In this document: one piece after another, positions 40,976 to 49,753 of the stretch
Layout: each line of letters starts with the position of its first letter
How positions within the stretch are numbered: the first letter of the stretch is position 1
Assembly (NCBI RefSeq): GCF_963678245.1
Contig: NZ_OY782767.1
Location: 868,001-932,000, forward strand
Direction: 5' to 3'
Length of the DNA stretch: 64,000 bases
Origin: an uncultured Sunxiuqinia sp.
GTDB lineage: Bacteria; Bacteroidota; Bacteroidia; Bacteroidales; Prolixibacteraceae
The notes under the pieces: model-generated
Told to the model about the DNA's origin: nothing
Database searches by the model: none
What the model saw: only the letters and a program-made list of their open reading frames with translations
Made by a program: the position numbers and the translations under genes

Positions 40976-42897
40976 GGATAAATAGAATCCGATTTAGTTT
41001 TTTCGTGTTTTTGTTGTTTTTCGTGTTTTGCGGAGAACTAAACGCTGCTGTAAAATTACCACATTTGGTAAGTAGTGGAATGGTGCTTCAGCGTAACGAG
41101 TCGGTTACGATTTGGGGCTGGGCCGATTCCGGAGAAAAGATCGAAATTGAGTTTTTAGGAGAAGTATATAAAATCAAGGCAGACAGGAACGGAGACTGGC
41201 AGCTTGAGCTAAATGCAATGGCTGCCGGTGGTCCGTATTCCATGACCATAAACGATATCGTGCTAAACGATATTTTAATTGGTGATGTTTGGTTGGCTTC
41301 GGGGCAATCGAATATGGAGCTGAAACTGAACCGGGTTATGGATTTATATGCTGACGAGATTCAGAAAATAAATACCGATCAGATTCGACTCTTCCGTTCG
41401 TCAACACGCGAAAATGCAGAGGGAGAAAGAGCGGACTACCCTGATGGAAAGTGGCTTTCATCAACGCCGGAAAATATTATGGAGTTTTCGGCCGTTGCCT
41501 GGTTATTTGCCGATAAGATTCATGAATCTCAAGATGTTCCGGTTGGTATAATCAGTACTGCTATTGGTGGTTCGCCGGCTGAAGCTTGGTTGAGTAAAAA
41601 TAAAGTAACACCGTTTCTCGATGAATGGTTAGAGCAAGGTAAAAGGATTGACTCCATGCGCGCTGCCTACATTGAAAAGAATGGTGAAATAAAACCATAT
41701 AACTGGGGGGCAGAAGTTAACAAAAACGATCCGGGTACAGGAAAATGGTCGAAAGACGATGTTGATGTTTCAGGTTGGCCACAGATTTCTCTTCCGGGGT
41801 ACTGGACAGATAAAGGAGTTAACTTTTGGAACGGTTCCATCTGGTTTTACAAGGAATTTGAATTGGATGAGTCATTGGCAGGAGAAGAAGCCATTTTGCG
41901 CTTGGGACGTATTATCGACAGCGACTCGGCTTTTGTAAACGGAACTTTTGTGGGCAACATTACTTATCAATATCCACCACGAATTTATACCATTCCCAAA
42001 GGCGTTTTAAAAGCTGGCACAAACAAGATAATGGTACGCGTATTCAACCAGGGCGGACGCGGTGGTTTTGTAGAAGAGAAGCCTTACGAAGTGCGTGTTG
42101 GGAAAGAAGTAATTGATATTACCGGCGACTGGCACTACCATATTGGAGCCGAGTTAAATCCTCCAAGAGGAAATATGGGCGGTCTTCAATTTCGTCCTGG
42201 CGGACTATACAATTCATTAATTAACCCGATGAAAAAGTACACGGTTAAAGGGGTGATTTGGTATCAGGGAGAAACCAACGCCGGACGTGGCTTTCAATAT
42301 CGTCAGTTGTTTAAAGACCTGATTGTGGATTGGAGAGATCAGATGGAAAAAGCAGACTTGCCTTTTCTGTTTGTTCAGTTAGCAAATCTTGGAGTTCCGA
42401 ATAAACAGCCGGTTGAAAATGGTTGGGCCGAAACACGCGATGCACAACGCCGTGCGCTGGAACTTCCAAACACCGGAATGGCAGTAGCTTTTGATATTGG
42501 CGAATGGAACGATATTCATCCGCTTAACAAAAAAGAAGTAGCTCGTCGTTTATATCTGGAGGCCGAAAGAGTTGCTTACGGAAATGATAAGATTGTAAGT
42601 GCCGGTCCGCTTTACAAATCAATGAAAGTGGAAGCTGGTAGTATATTACTTACTTTCGAATCAGTTGGATCAGGATTGTATGCAAATAGTAGGCTCGAAG
42701 GATTTCAGATTGCAGGAGAAGATGGTGAGTTTGTATGGGCCAATGCCGTAGTGATGAGCAAAAATACGGTTAAAGTTTGGAGCAGAAAGGTAAAAGAACC
42801 GGTGGCAGTTCGTTATGCCTGGGATGGAAATCCGGCCGGATCAAATTTGAAAAATAAAGAAAACCTGCCAGCATCGCCGTTTACAACCGAAGACTAA
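40972..42897 (+). CDS. CE20/SASA-type SGNH acetylesterase with inserted jelly-roll domain
   Basis: The 641-residue secreted protein starts inside the GH115 stop codon (4-bp overlap). The sialate-O-acetylesterase-like signature is clear: DVWLASGQSNMEL with nucleophile Ser113, GVIWYQGETNAG, and DIHPLNKKEVARRL with the catalytic Asp/His. A jelly-roll domain resembling the sugar-binding domain of GH2 enzymes is inserted at about residues 245-390 (WNGSIWFYKEFELDE, AFVNGTFVG, VRVFNQGGRGGF). This architecture is that of CE20 acetylesterases, which deacetylate xylo- and xyloglucan oligosaccharides. Coupling to GH115 suggests that acetyl and glucuronosyl removal are coordinated. The CE20 label is my inference from architecture. 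Confidence 0.85.
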   Translation: MRINRIRFSFFVFLLFFVFCGELNAAVKLPHLVSSGMVLQRNESVTIWGWADSGEKIEIEFLGEVYKIKADRNGDWQLELNAMAAGGPYSMTINDIVLNDILIGDVWLASGQSNMELKLNRVMDLYADEIQKINTDQIRLFRSSTRENAEGERADYPDGKWLSSTPENIMEFSAVAWLFADKIHESQDVPVGIISTAIGGSPAEAWLSKNKVTPFLDEWLEQGKRIDSMRAAYIEKNGEIKPYNWGAEVNKNDPGTGKWSKDDVDVSGWPQISLPGYWTDKGVNFWNGSIWFYKEFELDESLAGEEAILRLGRIIDSDSAFVNGTFVGNITYQYPPRIYTIPKGVLKAGTNKIMVRVFNQGGRGGFVEEKPYEVRVGKEVIDITGDWHYHIGAELNPPRGNMGGLQFRPGGLYNSLINPMKKYTVKGVIWYQGETNAGRGFQYRQLFKDLIVDWRDQMEKADLPFLFVQLANLGVPNKQPVENGWAETRDAQRRALELPNTGMAVAFDIGEWNDIHPLNKKEVARRLYLEAERVAYGNDKIVSAGPLYKSMKVEAGSILLTFESVGSGLYANSRLEGFQIAGEDGEFVWANAVVMSKNTVKVWSRKVKEPVAVRYAWDGNPAGSNLKNKENLPASPFTTED

Positions 42898-42928
42898 ATA
42901 GAAAATACTATAAATTTAAAAAAATCAA

Positions 42929-44383
42929 ATGAAAACTAATTCACAGAAGATTTCTGTTCTGGAAAAAATAGGATACAGCCTTGGCGACCTGGCTGCTAAC
43001 CTCGTGTTTCAAACTCTGGTTACTTTCCTTGCATTTTTCTACACTGACATTTATGGACTGAAAAATGATCATGCTTCAGTTATTATGCTCTCGGTAGGTC
43101 TGGTAGCAGCCTTTGCATTTAACCCGATTATTGGAGCACTGGCCGACCGAACACGTTCACGATGGGGAAAATTTCGTCCCTGGATTTTGTTTACGGCTAT
43201 TCCGTTGGGCGTAATTGCTTTACTGGCATTTACAACTCCCGATTTTTCTTACAAAGGAAAGCTGATTTATGCAGCCGGAACTTATACGCTTTTATTGTTG
43301 GCATATGCTGCAAGTAATCTGCCTTATTCTGCATTAAGCGGTGTGATAACCGGCGATATGTCGGAGCGAAACAGTCTGTCTTCGTACCGCTTTGCGGCCG
43401 TAATGTTTGCACAGTTTTTTGTGCAGGTGTTTATGCTGCCCATCATTTTACATGTAGGCGATGGAGATAAAGCTGCGGGAATTGAATCGGTAATGACCTG
43501 GATGGCCATTATTGGTACCGTGCTATTGCTGATCACTTTTCTTACTACAAAAGAACGTGTAATTCCTAGTCCAGAACAGGAATCGAGTTTAAAAGACGAT
43601 TTGGGCGACTTGTTTAAAAACCGTCCCTGGATCATCATGTTAACGCTTACTATTCTGGTTTTTGTAACGCTGGCTATGAAAGGAGGATCGTACGTTTATT
43701 ATTTCAATAATTACGTTGATGAGGCAGCACTGCAAAGTTTTATTCAGCCGATTTTAGATTCGCTGTCGGCCGTGGGATTGAACTTTTTTGAATCGGATGT
43801 AGCATCGGCAGGCTTTGGTTTGTTTAACGCCGGAGGAATTATTTGCTCCATGATCGGTATCGCTGTTTCCAGTAAGCTGGCCAACAAATTCGGAAAACGC
43901 GATGTATTCGGAGCAGCATTATTTATTGCTACTTTGTTTATTGTGTCCTTCATTTTTTACAATCCTGAAGATGTTCGCATAATGTTTTTAGCACAGGCAC
44001 TGCACATGTTTTTCTATGGTGTAACAACACCTATTCTTTGGGCAATGATTGCCGATGTTGCCGACTACTCGGAGTGGGTTAATAATCGTCGCGCTACGGC
44101 TATTATCTTTTCAGCAATGATGGTGGGCCTAAAAGCCGGATTGGCCATTGGAGGTGCAATTGTTACCTGGATTCTTGGTTTGTATGGTTACGTATCGAAA
44201 GATGCTGTGGCGGCTGGTCAGGAACTGGTTCAGCCCGAAAGTGTGGCACAGGGAGCAAAAATGTTGGTGAGTATTTACCCGTCGATTCCGTTTTTGATCG
44301 GCGTAGCTTTGCTTTTCTTTTACGAAATAAATAAGAACAAAGAAATTCAGATTCAGAATGAATTAAACATAAGAAGAATGTAG
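42929..44383 (+). CDS. GPH-family (MelB-like) sugar:cation symporter
   Basis: This is a 484-residue inner-membrane protein with about twelve hydrophobic spans. GPH/MFS_2 marks include KIGYSLGDLAANLVFQ at the N-terminus, FNPIIGALADRTRSRWGKFRPW after the second span, and ASNLPYSALSGVITGD. Members such as XynB/XylP-type transporters carry xylosides and xylo-oligosaccharides with H+ or Na+. It sits 31 bp after the acetylesterase and 56 bp before the GH10 gene. It provides the route for periplasmic xylo-oligosaccharides or xylose to the cytoplasm, where the signal-less GH43 (45637) would hydrolyse them. Substrate is inferred from location. Confidence 0.9.
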   Translation: MKTNSQKISVLEKIGYSLGDLAANLVFQTLVTFLAFFYTDIYGLKNDHASVIMLSVGLVAAFAFNPIIGALADRTRSRWGKFRPWILFTAIPLGVIALLAFTTPDFSYKGKLIYAAGTYTLLLLAYAASNLPYSALSGVITGDMSERNSLSSYRFAAVMFAQFFVQVFMLPIILHVGDGDKAAGIESVMTWMAIIGTVLLLITFLTTKERVIPSPEQESSLKDDLGDLFKNRPWIIMLTLTILVFVTLAMKGGSYVYYFNNYVDEAALQSFIQPILDSLSAVGLNFFESDVASAGFGLFNAGGIICSMIGIAVSSKLANKFGKRDVFGAALFIATLFIVSFIFYNPEDVRIMFLAQALHMFFYGVTTPILWAMIADVADYSEWVNNRRATAIIFSAMMVGLKAGLAIGGAIVTWILGLYGYVSKDAVAAGQELVQPESVAQGAKMLVSIYPSIPFLIGVALLFFYEINKNKEIQIQNELNIRRM

Positions 44384-44439
44384 CGCTCTACAATGAATTT
44401 TTTAAGTGGAGAAATAATTTAAACCATAATACGACAAGA

Positions 44440-45591
44440 ATGAAAAAATTTAATGGATTTGTTTTGATGGCACTTTTAGTCGGTATTTTTGTGTCGTGTA
44501 ATAGTGGCACAACTAGTCATTCGACGAAAACAGCAACTTTAAAAGATGCTTTAGCCGAGAAGTTTTACATCGGAACAGCTTTAAATGCCAATCAAATAAC
44601 TGGTAAGGATTCTGCTGGAATTGAAGTTGTGAAACAACAGTTTAATGCAATTGTACCGGAGAACTGTATGAAAAGTGCGGAAATCCAGCCTATGGAAGGA
44701 GAGTTTGATTTCGAACTGGCAGACCAGTTTGTAGATTTTGGTGTACAAAACGAAATGTTTATCACAGGGCACTGTTTGATCTGGCATTCGCAGGTGCCAA
44801 GTTGGTTTTTTACTGATAATGAAGGTAACGATGTTTCGCGCGAGGTGATGATTGAGCGAATGAAAAACCATATTTATACCGTCGTAGGCCGCTATAAAGG
44901 GAAGATACAGGGTTGGGATGTAGTGAACGAGGCTATTATGGAAGATGGTAGTTTCCGAAATAGTAAGTTTTACCAAATTGTAGGTGAAGATTTTATTAAG
45001 CAGGCCTTTCAGTTTGCCCATGAAGCTGATCCGGATGCAGAATTGTACTACAACGATTACAACGAGTGGTACCCGGGGAAACGTGATGCGATTGTGAAAA
45101 TGATTCGCGACTTGAAAGTCGACGGAGTCCGGATTGATGGAATAGGCATGCAAGGGCATGTGGGTATGGACAGCCCATCGCTGGAAGATTACGAAGCTGC
45201 CATGGTGGCGTATGCCAACGAAGGAGTGAAAGTGATGGTCACCGAACTTGACATGTCGATTTTACCTAATCGCAGACGCGATGTTGGAGCAGATATTTCT
45301 ACGAATATTGAATATCAGAAAGAATTAAATCCATATACCGATGGCGTGGTTCCACAGGAAAAACAAGATGAGTGGGACGCCCGGATGGTGGATTTCTTTG
45401 AGTTGTTCCTGAAGCATTCGCACAACATGAGACGAGTAACCTTATGGGGTGTTGCCGATGGCGATTCATGGAAAAACAATTTCCCGGTTCGCGGACGTAC
45501 CGATTACCCACTGTTGTTTGATCGGAACCATCAGCCCAAGTCTGCAGTAGCAAAGATTATTGAGTTAACGAAAGAGGAGGGGCGTCACTAA
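44440..45591 (+). CDS. GH10 endo-1,4-beta-xylanase, lipoprotein
   Basis: This 383-residue lipoprotein (lipobox FVSC, Cys20) is a compact canonical GH10. The active-site strand GHCLIWHSQVPSW, acid/base Glu164 in WDVVNEAI, GIGMQGHVG, nucleophile Glu269 in VTELDMS, and the C-terminal WGVADGDSWKNNFP plus QPKSA are all intact. It cleaves internal beta-1,4-xylosyl bonds. As the only complete endo-xylanase in the window it probably makes the oligosaccharides imported by the SusCD pairs, if displayed at the surface, or trims them in the periplasm. There is no CBM. Contrast it with the degenerate GH10-like protein at 31.8 kb. Confidence 0.96.
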   Translation: MKKFNGFVLMALLVGIFVSCNSGTTSHSTKTATLKDALAEKFYIGTALNANQITGKDSAGIEVVKQQFNAIVPENCMKSAEIQPMEGEFDFELADQFVDFGVQNEMFITGHCLIWHSQVPSWFFTDNEGNDVSREVMIERMKNHIYTVVGRYKGKIQGWDVVNEAIMEDGSFRNSKFYQIVGEDFIKQAFQFAHEADPDAELYYNDYNEWYPGKRDAIVKMIRDLKVDGVRIDGIGMQGHVGMDSPSLEDYEAAMVAYANEGVKVMVTELDMSILPNRRRDVGADISTNIEYQKELNPYTDGVVPQEKQDEWDARMVDFFELFLKHSHNMRRVTLWGVADGDSWKNNFPVRGRTDYPLLFDRNHQPKSAVAKIIELTKEEGRH

Positions 45592-45636
45592 CTCGTTTCG
45601 GGATGACAAATGAAAATAGAAAAGACTTAAAATAAA

Positions 45637-46608
45637 ATGAAAAAATCAAGATATTTGGTGCCGGACTTATACACAGCTGATCCGGCGGTGCATGTGTTCA
45701 ATGGCAAATTATACATTTACCCGTCTCACGATGTTGAATCGGGCATTCCGGAAAATGACAACGGCGATCATTTTGATATGCGCGATTACCATGTCTTTTC
45801 AATGGAAAATATTGATGGAGAAGTAACCGATCACGGAATAGCATTGGATGTGAAAGATATTCCATGGGCAGGGCGACAGCTTTGGGATTGCGATTGTGCC
45901 TGCAAAGATGGTAAGTATTACCTGTACTTCCCCCTGAAAGATCAAACCGACATTTTTCGCATCGGAGTAGCCATCAGCGATAAGCCGGAAGGCCCCTTCA
46001 TTTCTCAGGATGCGCCCATGAAAGGTAGCTACTCTATCGATCCCTGCGTGTTTTGCGATGATGATGGATCGTACTACATGTATTTTGGCGGTTTGTGGGG
46101 CGGGCAGCTTCAACGCTATCGCAATAACAAAGCCATTGAGTTTGGGCACGAGCCCAAAGATGAAGAACCTGCCTTGCCAGCCAGGATCGTGAAACTAAGC
46201 AATGACATGCTTGAATTTGGGGAAGAGCCACGCGAGATTATTATTCTGGATGAAAGTGGCGAAGTGTTGAAAGCCGGTGACCACGATCGTCGTTTCTTTG
46301 AAGCATCGTGGATGCACAAGTACGATGGCAAATACTACTTTTCGTATTCAACCGGTAACACGCACAAATTGTGTTATGCCATAGGAGACAATCCATACGG
46401 GCCTTTCACCTATAAGGGAGTCATTCTTACTCCGGTCGTTGGCTGGACAACTCATCATTCGATTGCAGAGTTTAAAGGAAAGTGGTACTTGTTTCATCAC
46501 GATAGCGTTCCCTCAGGAGGTAAGACTTGGTTGCGCAGCATGAAAGTTGTGGAGCTGGAATATAATGAGGACGGAACTATAAAAACCATCGCTGGCGAAA
46601 TTGGATAG
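45637..46608 (+). CDS. GH43 beta-xylosidase, cytoplasmic
   Basis: The 323-residue GH43 has no signal peptide, unlike every other glycosidase here. The catalytic acids are Asp15 in TADPAVHVF, Asp in YSIDPCVF and Glu in RFFEASWMH. The short single-domain form and the opening KSRYLVPDLY match cytosolic beta-xylosidases that usually sit beside a GPH transporter. It should release xylose (or arabinose) from short oligosaccharides after inner-membrane uptake by the transporter at 42.9 kb. It lies 45 bp after GH10 and is the last gene of the PUL, with a 12-bp-stem hairpin 27 bp beyond the stop. Confidence 0.93.
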   Translation: MKKSRYLVPDLYTADPAVHVFNGKLYIYPSHDVESGIPENDNGDHFDMRDYHVFSMENIDGEVTDHGIALDVKDIPWAGRQLWDCDCACKDGKYYLYFPLKDQTDIFRIGVAISDKPEGPFISQDAPMKGSYSIDPCVFCDDDGSYYMYFGGLWGGQLQRYRNNKAIEFGHEPKDEEPALPARIVKLSNDMLEFGEEPREIIILDESGEVLKAGDHDRRFFEASWMHKYDGKYYFSYSTGNTHKLCYAIGDNPYGPFTYKGVILTPVVGWTTHHSIAEFKGKWYLFHHDSVPSGGKTWLRSMKVVELEYNEDGTIKTIAGEIG

Positions 46609-46635
46609 ATCTTGAGTATTAGGAATCAAATAGAC

Positions 46636-46667
46636 AGCGTGCATGTTTCTGAAAGAACATGCACGCT
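46636..46667 (+). terminator. Terminator ending the xylan PUL
   Basis: AGCGTGCATGTT (46636-46647) pairs perfectly over 12 bp with AACATGCACGCT (46656-46667) across an 8-nt loop, followed by an AT-rich stretch. It lies just after the last GH43 gene and could stop transcription from either side. Confidence 0.75.
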
Positions 46668-47551
46668 ATATTTATTAAAGCCTTTCTGGATATGGCCCGT
46701 CATTCTTCGAATTAGTTGTTGCGATACTGAATAATTAGTCCTTTTTCAGGTCCAAGTTTCAGTTTTTCTTCTTTGGCATATTTGTCTATGCTTGGCTTTT
46801 ATGCTTTTAGTTTTCGAGAAACCGTTTGGAGTTTTAGATCGTTTCCTGAGATTGTTTTCCTACGACAATCAAATAAAGGGTTTCTTCAATATTTGCATAG
46901 CTCAGGTTATTGAGTACTAACTTGGCGTGCATGTGAAAAAAGATTCACTAAAATGCTCACCAGAATTCGACAAAAACGAGCAAATTTTATTAAAACAAAT
47001 CAACTGATTTATATCTGCAAATACTTGTTTGATAGACTTTTGTTGCCTGTTTGGCTAGTCAAAGGTAAAAAAAAAACTACTCGCCGGATTGCTCTCCAGA
47101 ATCTTAATATTGTTTGATTTACATTGATTGTGCTAAAATCTTAAAAATCTGTAAATCATACAGTTTACAGATTTTTAGTCTCATTTGATTTCCCGGAAAG
47201 TGATCCCTATGGTACAAAATTCGAACCATCTAGTAGCAGAATCAAAACTTTTGGGAGATCTTTCTATTTTAGAAAATTTGTCTGGTTTTAAGTAGGAGAA
47301 TGCTTGAGTCCAATCTCAAATTTGTTAAAATGTCGGGGGTGTGGATATCAAGAGATAGTCATAAAAGAGAAAAGGGCAGACAGCCTTTCTGCTTTTCATA
47401 ATCGTAAAAATGTGTATTTAGTTATAATGTTATCATCGTGGAACGGAAATTGGTAGTAGAAGAAACTGTTCGTAAAATACCAACGCAGCCATTCTGAAAA
47501 TTATTAGTTCTAATTGTGTAATACAGATATTAACAGATCAACTAATGTAGC
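46668..47551. other. Gene-free region with possible minus-strand gene decay
   Basis: These 884 bp separate the PUL from the regulator/lipoprotein locus and have no intact gene. On the minus strand, two short stretches look protein-like but are interrupted by stops: LSYANIEETLYLIVVG (about 46927-46840) and KLKLGPEKGLIIQYRNN (about 46765-46712), the latter ending just before the terminator at 46667. They could be the end of a decayed gene. I cannot name the family, and chance is not excluded. Confidence 0.3.
47142..47177. terminator. 14-bp perfect hairpin, bidirectional terminator-like
   Basis: TAAAAATCTGTAAA (47142-47155) is perfectly complementary to TTTACAGATTTTTA (47164-47177) with an 8-nt loop. 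A-run and T-run ends make it a plausible terminator in both directions, although no intact gene now ends here. It may mark the end of a lost transcript. Confidence 0.5.
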
Positions 47552-48136
47552 ATGCCAATTCTAAAAAAATATATGGAGCTTGAAGGAATTGTTGGAATAC
47601 GACGTTTTTTTGAAGCAGAAGGAATTCCCAAAGAATATAAAAAGAATGAATTTTTCATGCGCCGGGGACAACGCCATAACCATATTGGATTTATTCTCGA
47701 AGGTGGATTCAGATACCTGGGATATTCGTCGGAAGGGAAAGAACAAATAGTTGGTTATAGTTTCGAAAGTGATTTTGTTGTTGATTATGCAACGTTCCAG
47801 GTCCAGGAGCCTCCTGCTATTGATACCCAATCTATAAAAAAAAGCACAGTACTCTCACTTACCTATGATCAGCTTAATGCATATTTTGAATGCTGTGGAA
47901 TTCCTGACCTCAGGAGTAAAGTAGCAGAAGCTCTGCTTAACGATTTTGGCACCCGGCTGCTTTCAATGTACTGCGACACACCCGAAGAACGTTATATAAA
48001 GCTTATTGACCGTTACTCTGACATTTTAAATTTGGTTAGCCTGAAAGAAATAGCTTCGTTAATAAAAGTTACACCTGAAACATTAAGCCGAATCCGTAAG
48101 AAACTAAAGAACCTTGATTTGAATCAAGAGTTTTGA
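47552..48136 (+). CDS. Crp/Fnr-type transcriptional regulator 1 of the lipoprotein locus
   Basis: The 194-residue protein has a cyclic-nucleotide-binding-type beta-roll (about 20-120; GFILEGGFRYL, GKEQIVGYSFESDFVVDY), a dimer helix, and a C-terminal HTH (LKEIASLIKVTPETLSRIRKKL). The recognition helix carries E176-T-L-S179-R180, the same E..SR arrangement that FNR uses to read TTGAT. It has no N-terminal Cys cluster, so it is not an oxygen-sensing FNR. Its last codons overlap the palindrome CTTGATTTGAATCAAG (48113-48128), which sits ahead of the next gene's promoter; direct regulation of the downstream lipoprotein is likely. It is a close paralogue of the regulator at 49149. Confidence 0.9.
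   Translation: MPILKKYMELEGIVGIRRFFEAEGIPKEYKKNEFFMRRGQRHNHIGFILEGGFRYLGYSSEGKEQIVGYSFESDFVVDYATFQVQEPPAIDTQSIKKSTVLSLTYDQLNAYFECCGIPDLRSKVAEALLNDFGTRLLSMYCDTPEERYIKLIDRYSDILNLVSLKEIASLIKVTPETLSRIRKKLKNLDLNQEF
48113..48128. promoter_or_regulatory. FNR-type palindromic operator 1 (CTTGATTTGAATCAAG)
   Basis: This is a perfect 7+2+7 palindrome containing TTGAT-N4-ATCAA, the FNR consensus. It overlaps the last codons of the regulator gene and its end is 21 nt before a -7-like box (48150). The centre lies about 40 bp before the expected transcription start, the class II activator position. The same arrangement recurs at 49717-49732. Confidence 0.75.
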
Positions 48137-48149
48137 GATTCTGTCTGTC

Positions 48150-48157
48150 TATCTTTA
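48150..48157 (+). promoter_or_regulatory. -7-like element (TATCTTTA) for lipoprotein 48186
   Basis: TATCTTTA differs from TAnnTTTG in the last base only and lies 28 bp before the ATG. Its spacing from the palindrome (21 nt) equals that of the second module. Confidence 0.5.
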
Positions 48158-48185
48158 CAAAGAATTTTTAGAGAAAACAGAAACC

Positions 48186-49079
48186 ATGAAAAAATCACTA
48201 TTCCTTTTAGTGCTGGCAGTTACATTATTTGCCTGCGAAAAAGATGACGACGGAATAAAACTCCAACTAAATACTGAATCCTGCACACTTGACAATAAAA
48301 CCAGTTATGCTGAAATCCGAATCGACAGAGGCGAAGGTTCATTGACCGTTACCTCCACTAACTCTGACATTGCGGAAATACTTTACGACGAAAATGATAA
48401 GAATATTTTTTATATCATCGGACACAATCAAGGAACCGCTGCTGTCTCAGTCGTTATTTTTAATGACGAAGGAGAAGAAAACACTAAAACAATCGATGTT
48501 AATGTGCGGGAAGCAATTTCTTACGAGAGTTTTTTGATGGACGTAGGAGTATATCTCAAGAAAGGTGAAAGCCGGAAGTTTGGTTTGCCTTTCACGTTTG
48601 ATAAGAATTATAACGTAGTAGCTGATAACAGTGCTGTTATCGATAACGATGGAGTAGCTAATGTTTCTTCCAGTGTTGAAATGGGGAATAAATTCAAAGT
48701 AGAAGCGAAAGCCGTTGGCAGCACTTCGTTCAATATCTGCAAGGGAAAAGTCGTAATCTTTTCTGCCCGTGTTTTTGTGGTCGATGAGTATGATTTATTT
48801 ATTCCGGAATCGGAGAATAATCAACTCACTTTTGACCTACCGTTTATTGCCGGAGTTAATGGAATTTCTATCTGGCGGGGAAGCGGCCACTATTCAGCTA
48901 AAGTAGTTGACGAAACGATAGCCATAGTCAAGTCTGTCACGACAAGTGATGACCATTTTGATCAGCAAAACAATTCGGCTGAAGTTCGAGTGACTCCCTT
49001 AAAAAGTGGAAAAACAAAACTGATTGTTACCGACGAAGTCACCGGGCAAACCTCGGCGGTTAATGTTGTTGTAAATTAG
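48186..49079 (+). CDS. Surface-type lipoprotein with bacterial Ig-like (Big2-like) domains
   Basis: The 297-residue lipoprotein has lipobox LFAC (Cys17) followed by EKDDDG, which fits the Bacteroidota lipoprotein export signal for surface display. The first domain has the Big2-like pattern of a Gly-rich strand (IDRGEGSLTVTSTNSDIAEI) and a final strand with a thr/val-rich end (GTAAVSVVIFNDEGEENTKTIDV). A last domain repeats the pattern (GISIWRGSGHYSAKVVDETIAIV, GKTKLIVTDEVTGQTSAVNVVVN). It follows its Crp/Fnr gene by 49 bp under the palindrome-controlled promoter. The role is unknown; adhesion or binding is only a guess from the fold. Confidence 0.7.
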   Translation: MKKSLFLLVLAVTLFACEKDDDGIKLQLNTESCTLDNKTSYAEIRIDRGEGSLTVTSTNSDIAEILYDENDKNIFYIIGHNQGTAAVSVVIFNDEGEENTKTIDVNVREAISYESFLMDVGVYLKKGESRKFGLPFTFDKNYNVVADNSAVIDNDGVANVSSSVEMGNKFKVEAKAVGSTSFNICKGKVVIFSARVFVVDEYDLFIPESENNQLTFDLPFIAGVNGISIWRGSGHYSAKVVDETIAIVKSVTTSDDHFDQQNNSAEVRVTPLKSGKTKLIVTDEVTGQTSAVNVVVN

Positions 49080-49148
49080 CATTAACATATCATCGTTGAA
49101 ATAAACGCTTTTACACCAAATCAGTTTCCATCAAATAACTAGTCGGAT

Positions 49149-49721
49149 ATGGCTTTTCTGAATAAATACCTGGAATTGGATGAAATTGCAGACGTGAAGA
49201 ATTTCTTTCTCGGGAAAGGTACTGTAAAAGAATACAAGAAGAATGATTTCTTTGTGCGACAGGGACAAAAACATGATCATGCAGGTTTTATCCGGGAAGG
49301 TGGCTTCCGATATTTGGGATCCACTTCTAAGGGAAAGGAGCAAATCATTGGCTACAGTTTTGAAAATGACTTTGTTGTTGATTACGGATCTTTTCAGTCT
49401 CAAAAAAAGGCAATTGTCGATATACAGGCAATTAGAAGCAGTGTCGTACTGTGCGTCAGTCACGATGAACTCAATGAGTTCTATCAACATCACATAAAAA
49501 ATATCAGAGGACAATTAGCAGAAACCCTTTTCGAAGATATTTACGGCAGGTTGGTTTCCTTGTATTGTGATTCTCCAAAGGAACGGTATCTGAAACTGTT
49601 GGCACAATATCCTGATATTTTGGATCTGATCACATTACGAGAAATAGCTTCATTTATTAAAATTGAACCAGAAACACTAAGTCGGATACGAAAAAAATTA
49701 TTGCTGGCCGAGAACTCTTGA
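49149..49721 (+). CDS. Crp/Fnr-type transcriptional regulator 2 of the lipoprotein locus
   Basis: The 190-residue protein is a paralogue of the 47552 regulator. It shares KKYxELxxI, EYKKNxFFxRxGQxHxH, EGGFRYLG, KGKEQIxGYSFExDFVVDY, SPKERYLKL and the HTH LREIASFIKIEPETLSRIRKKL. The recognition residues E175, S178 and R179 are conserved with regulator 1, consistent with a near-identical operator. There are no N-terminal cysteines. The stop codon overlaps palindrome CTTGACTAGAGTCAAG (49717-49732), which precedes a four-gene lipoprotein run. Ligand is unknown; classical cAMP-contact residues are not evident. It starts 69 bp after the first lipoprotein. Confidence 0.9.
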   Translation: MAFLNKYLELDEIADVKNFFLGKGTVKEYKKNDFFVRQGQKHDHAGFIREGGFRYLGSTSKGKEQIIGYSFENDFVVDYGSFQSQKKAIVDIQAIRSSVVLCVSHDELNEFYQHHIKNIRGQLAETLFEDIYGRLVSLYCDSPKERYLKLLAQYPDILDLITLREIASFIKIEPETLSRIRKKLLLAENS

Positions 49722-49732
49722 CTAGAGTCAAG
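49717..49732. promoter_or_regulatory. FNR-type palindromic operator 2 (CTTGACTAGAGTCAAG)
   Basis: This perfect 7+2+7 palindrome with TTGAC-N4-GTCAA overlaps the stop codon of regulator 2. Its 3' end is 21 nt before TACCTTTG (49754), exactly as in module 1. The following bases (G-GTTTCGAGATTCTG) also resemble those after operator 1 (A-GTTTTGAGATTCTG). Confidence 0.75.
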
Positions 49733-49753
49733 GGTTTCGAGATTCTGCATAAT

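Noticed and set aside
44581-45159. 192-codon minus-strand frame inside the GH10 xylanase gene
   Set aside because: The plus-strand frame has intact catalytic motifs; the antisense frame has none.
47051-47064. TTTGGCTAGTCAAA, a near-match to the regulator palindromes upstream of regulator 1
   Set aside because: One arm is mismatched, the spacing is wrong, there is no -7 box at 21 nt, and it is almost 500 bp from the regulator start.
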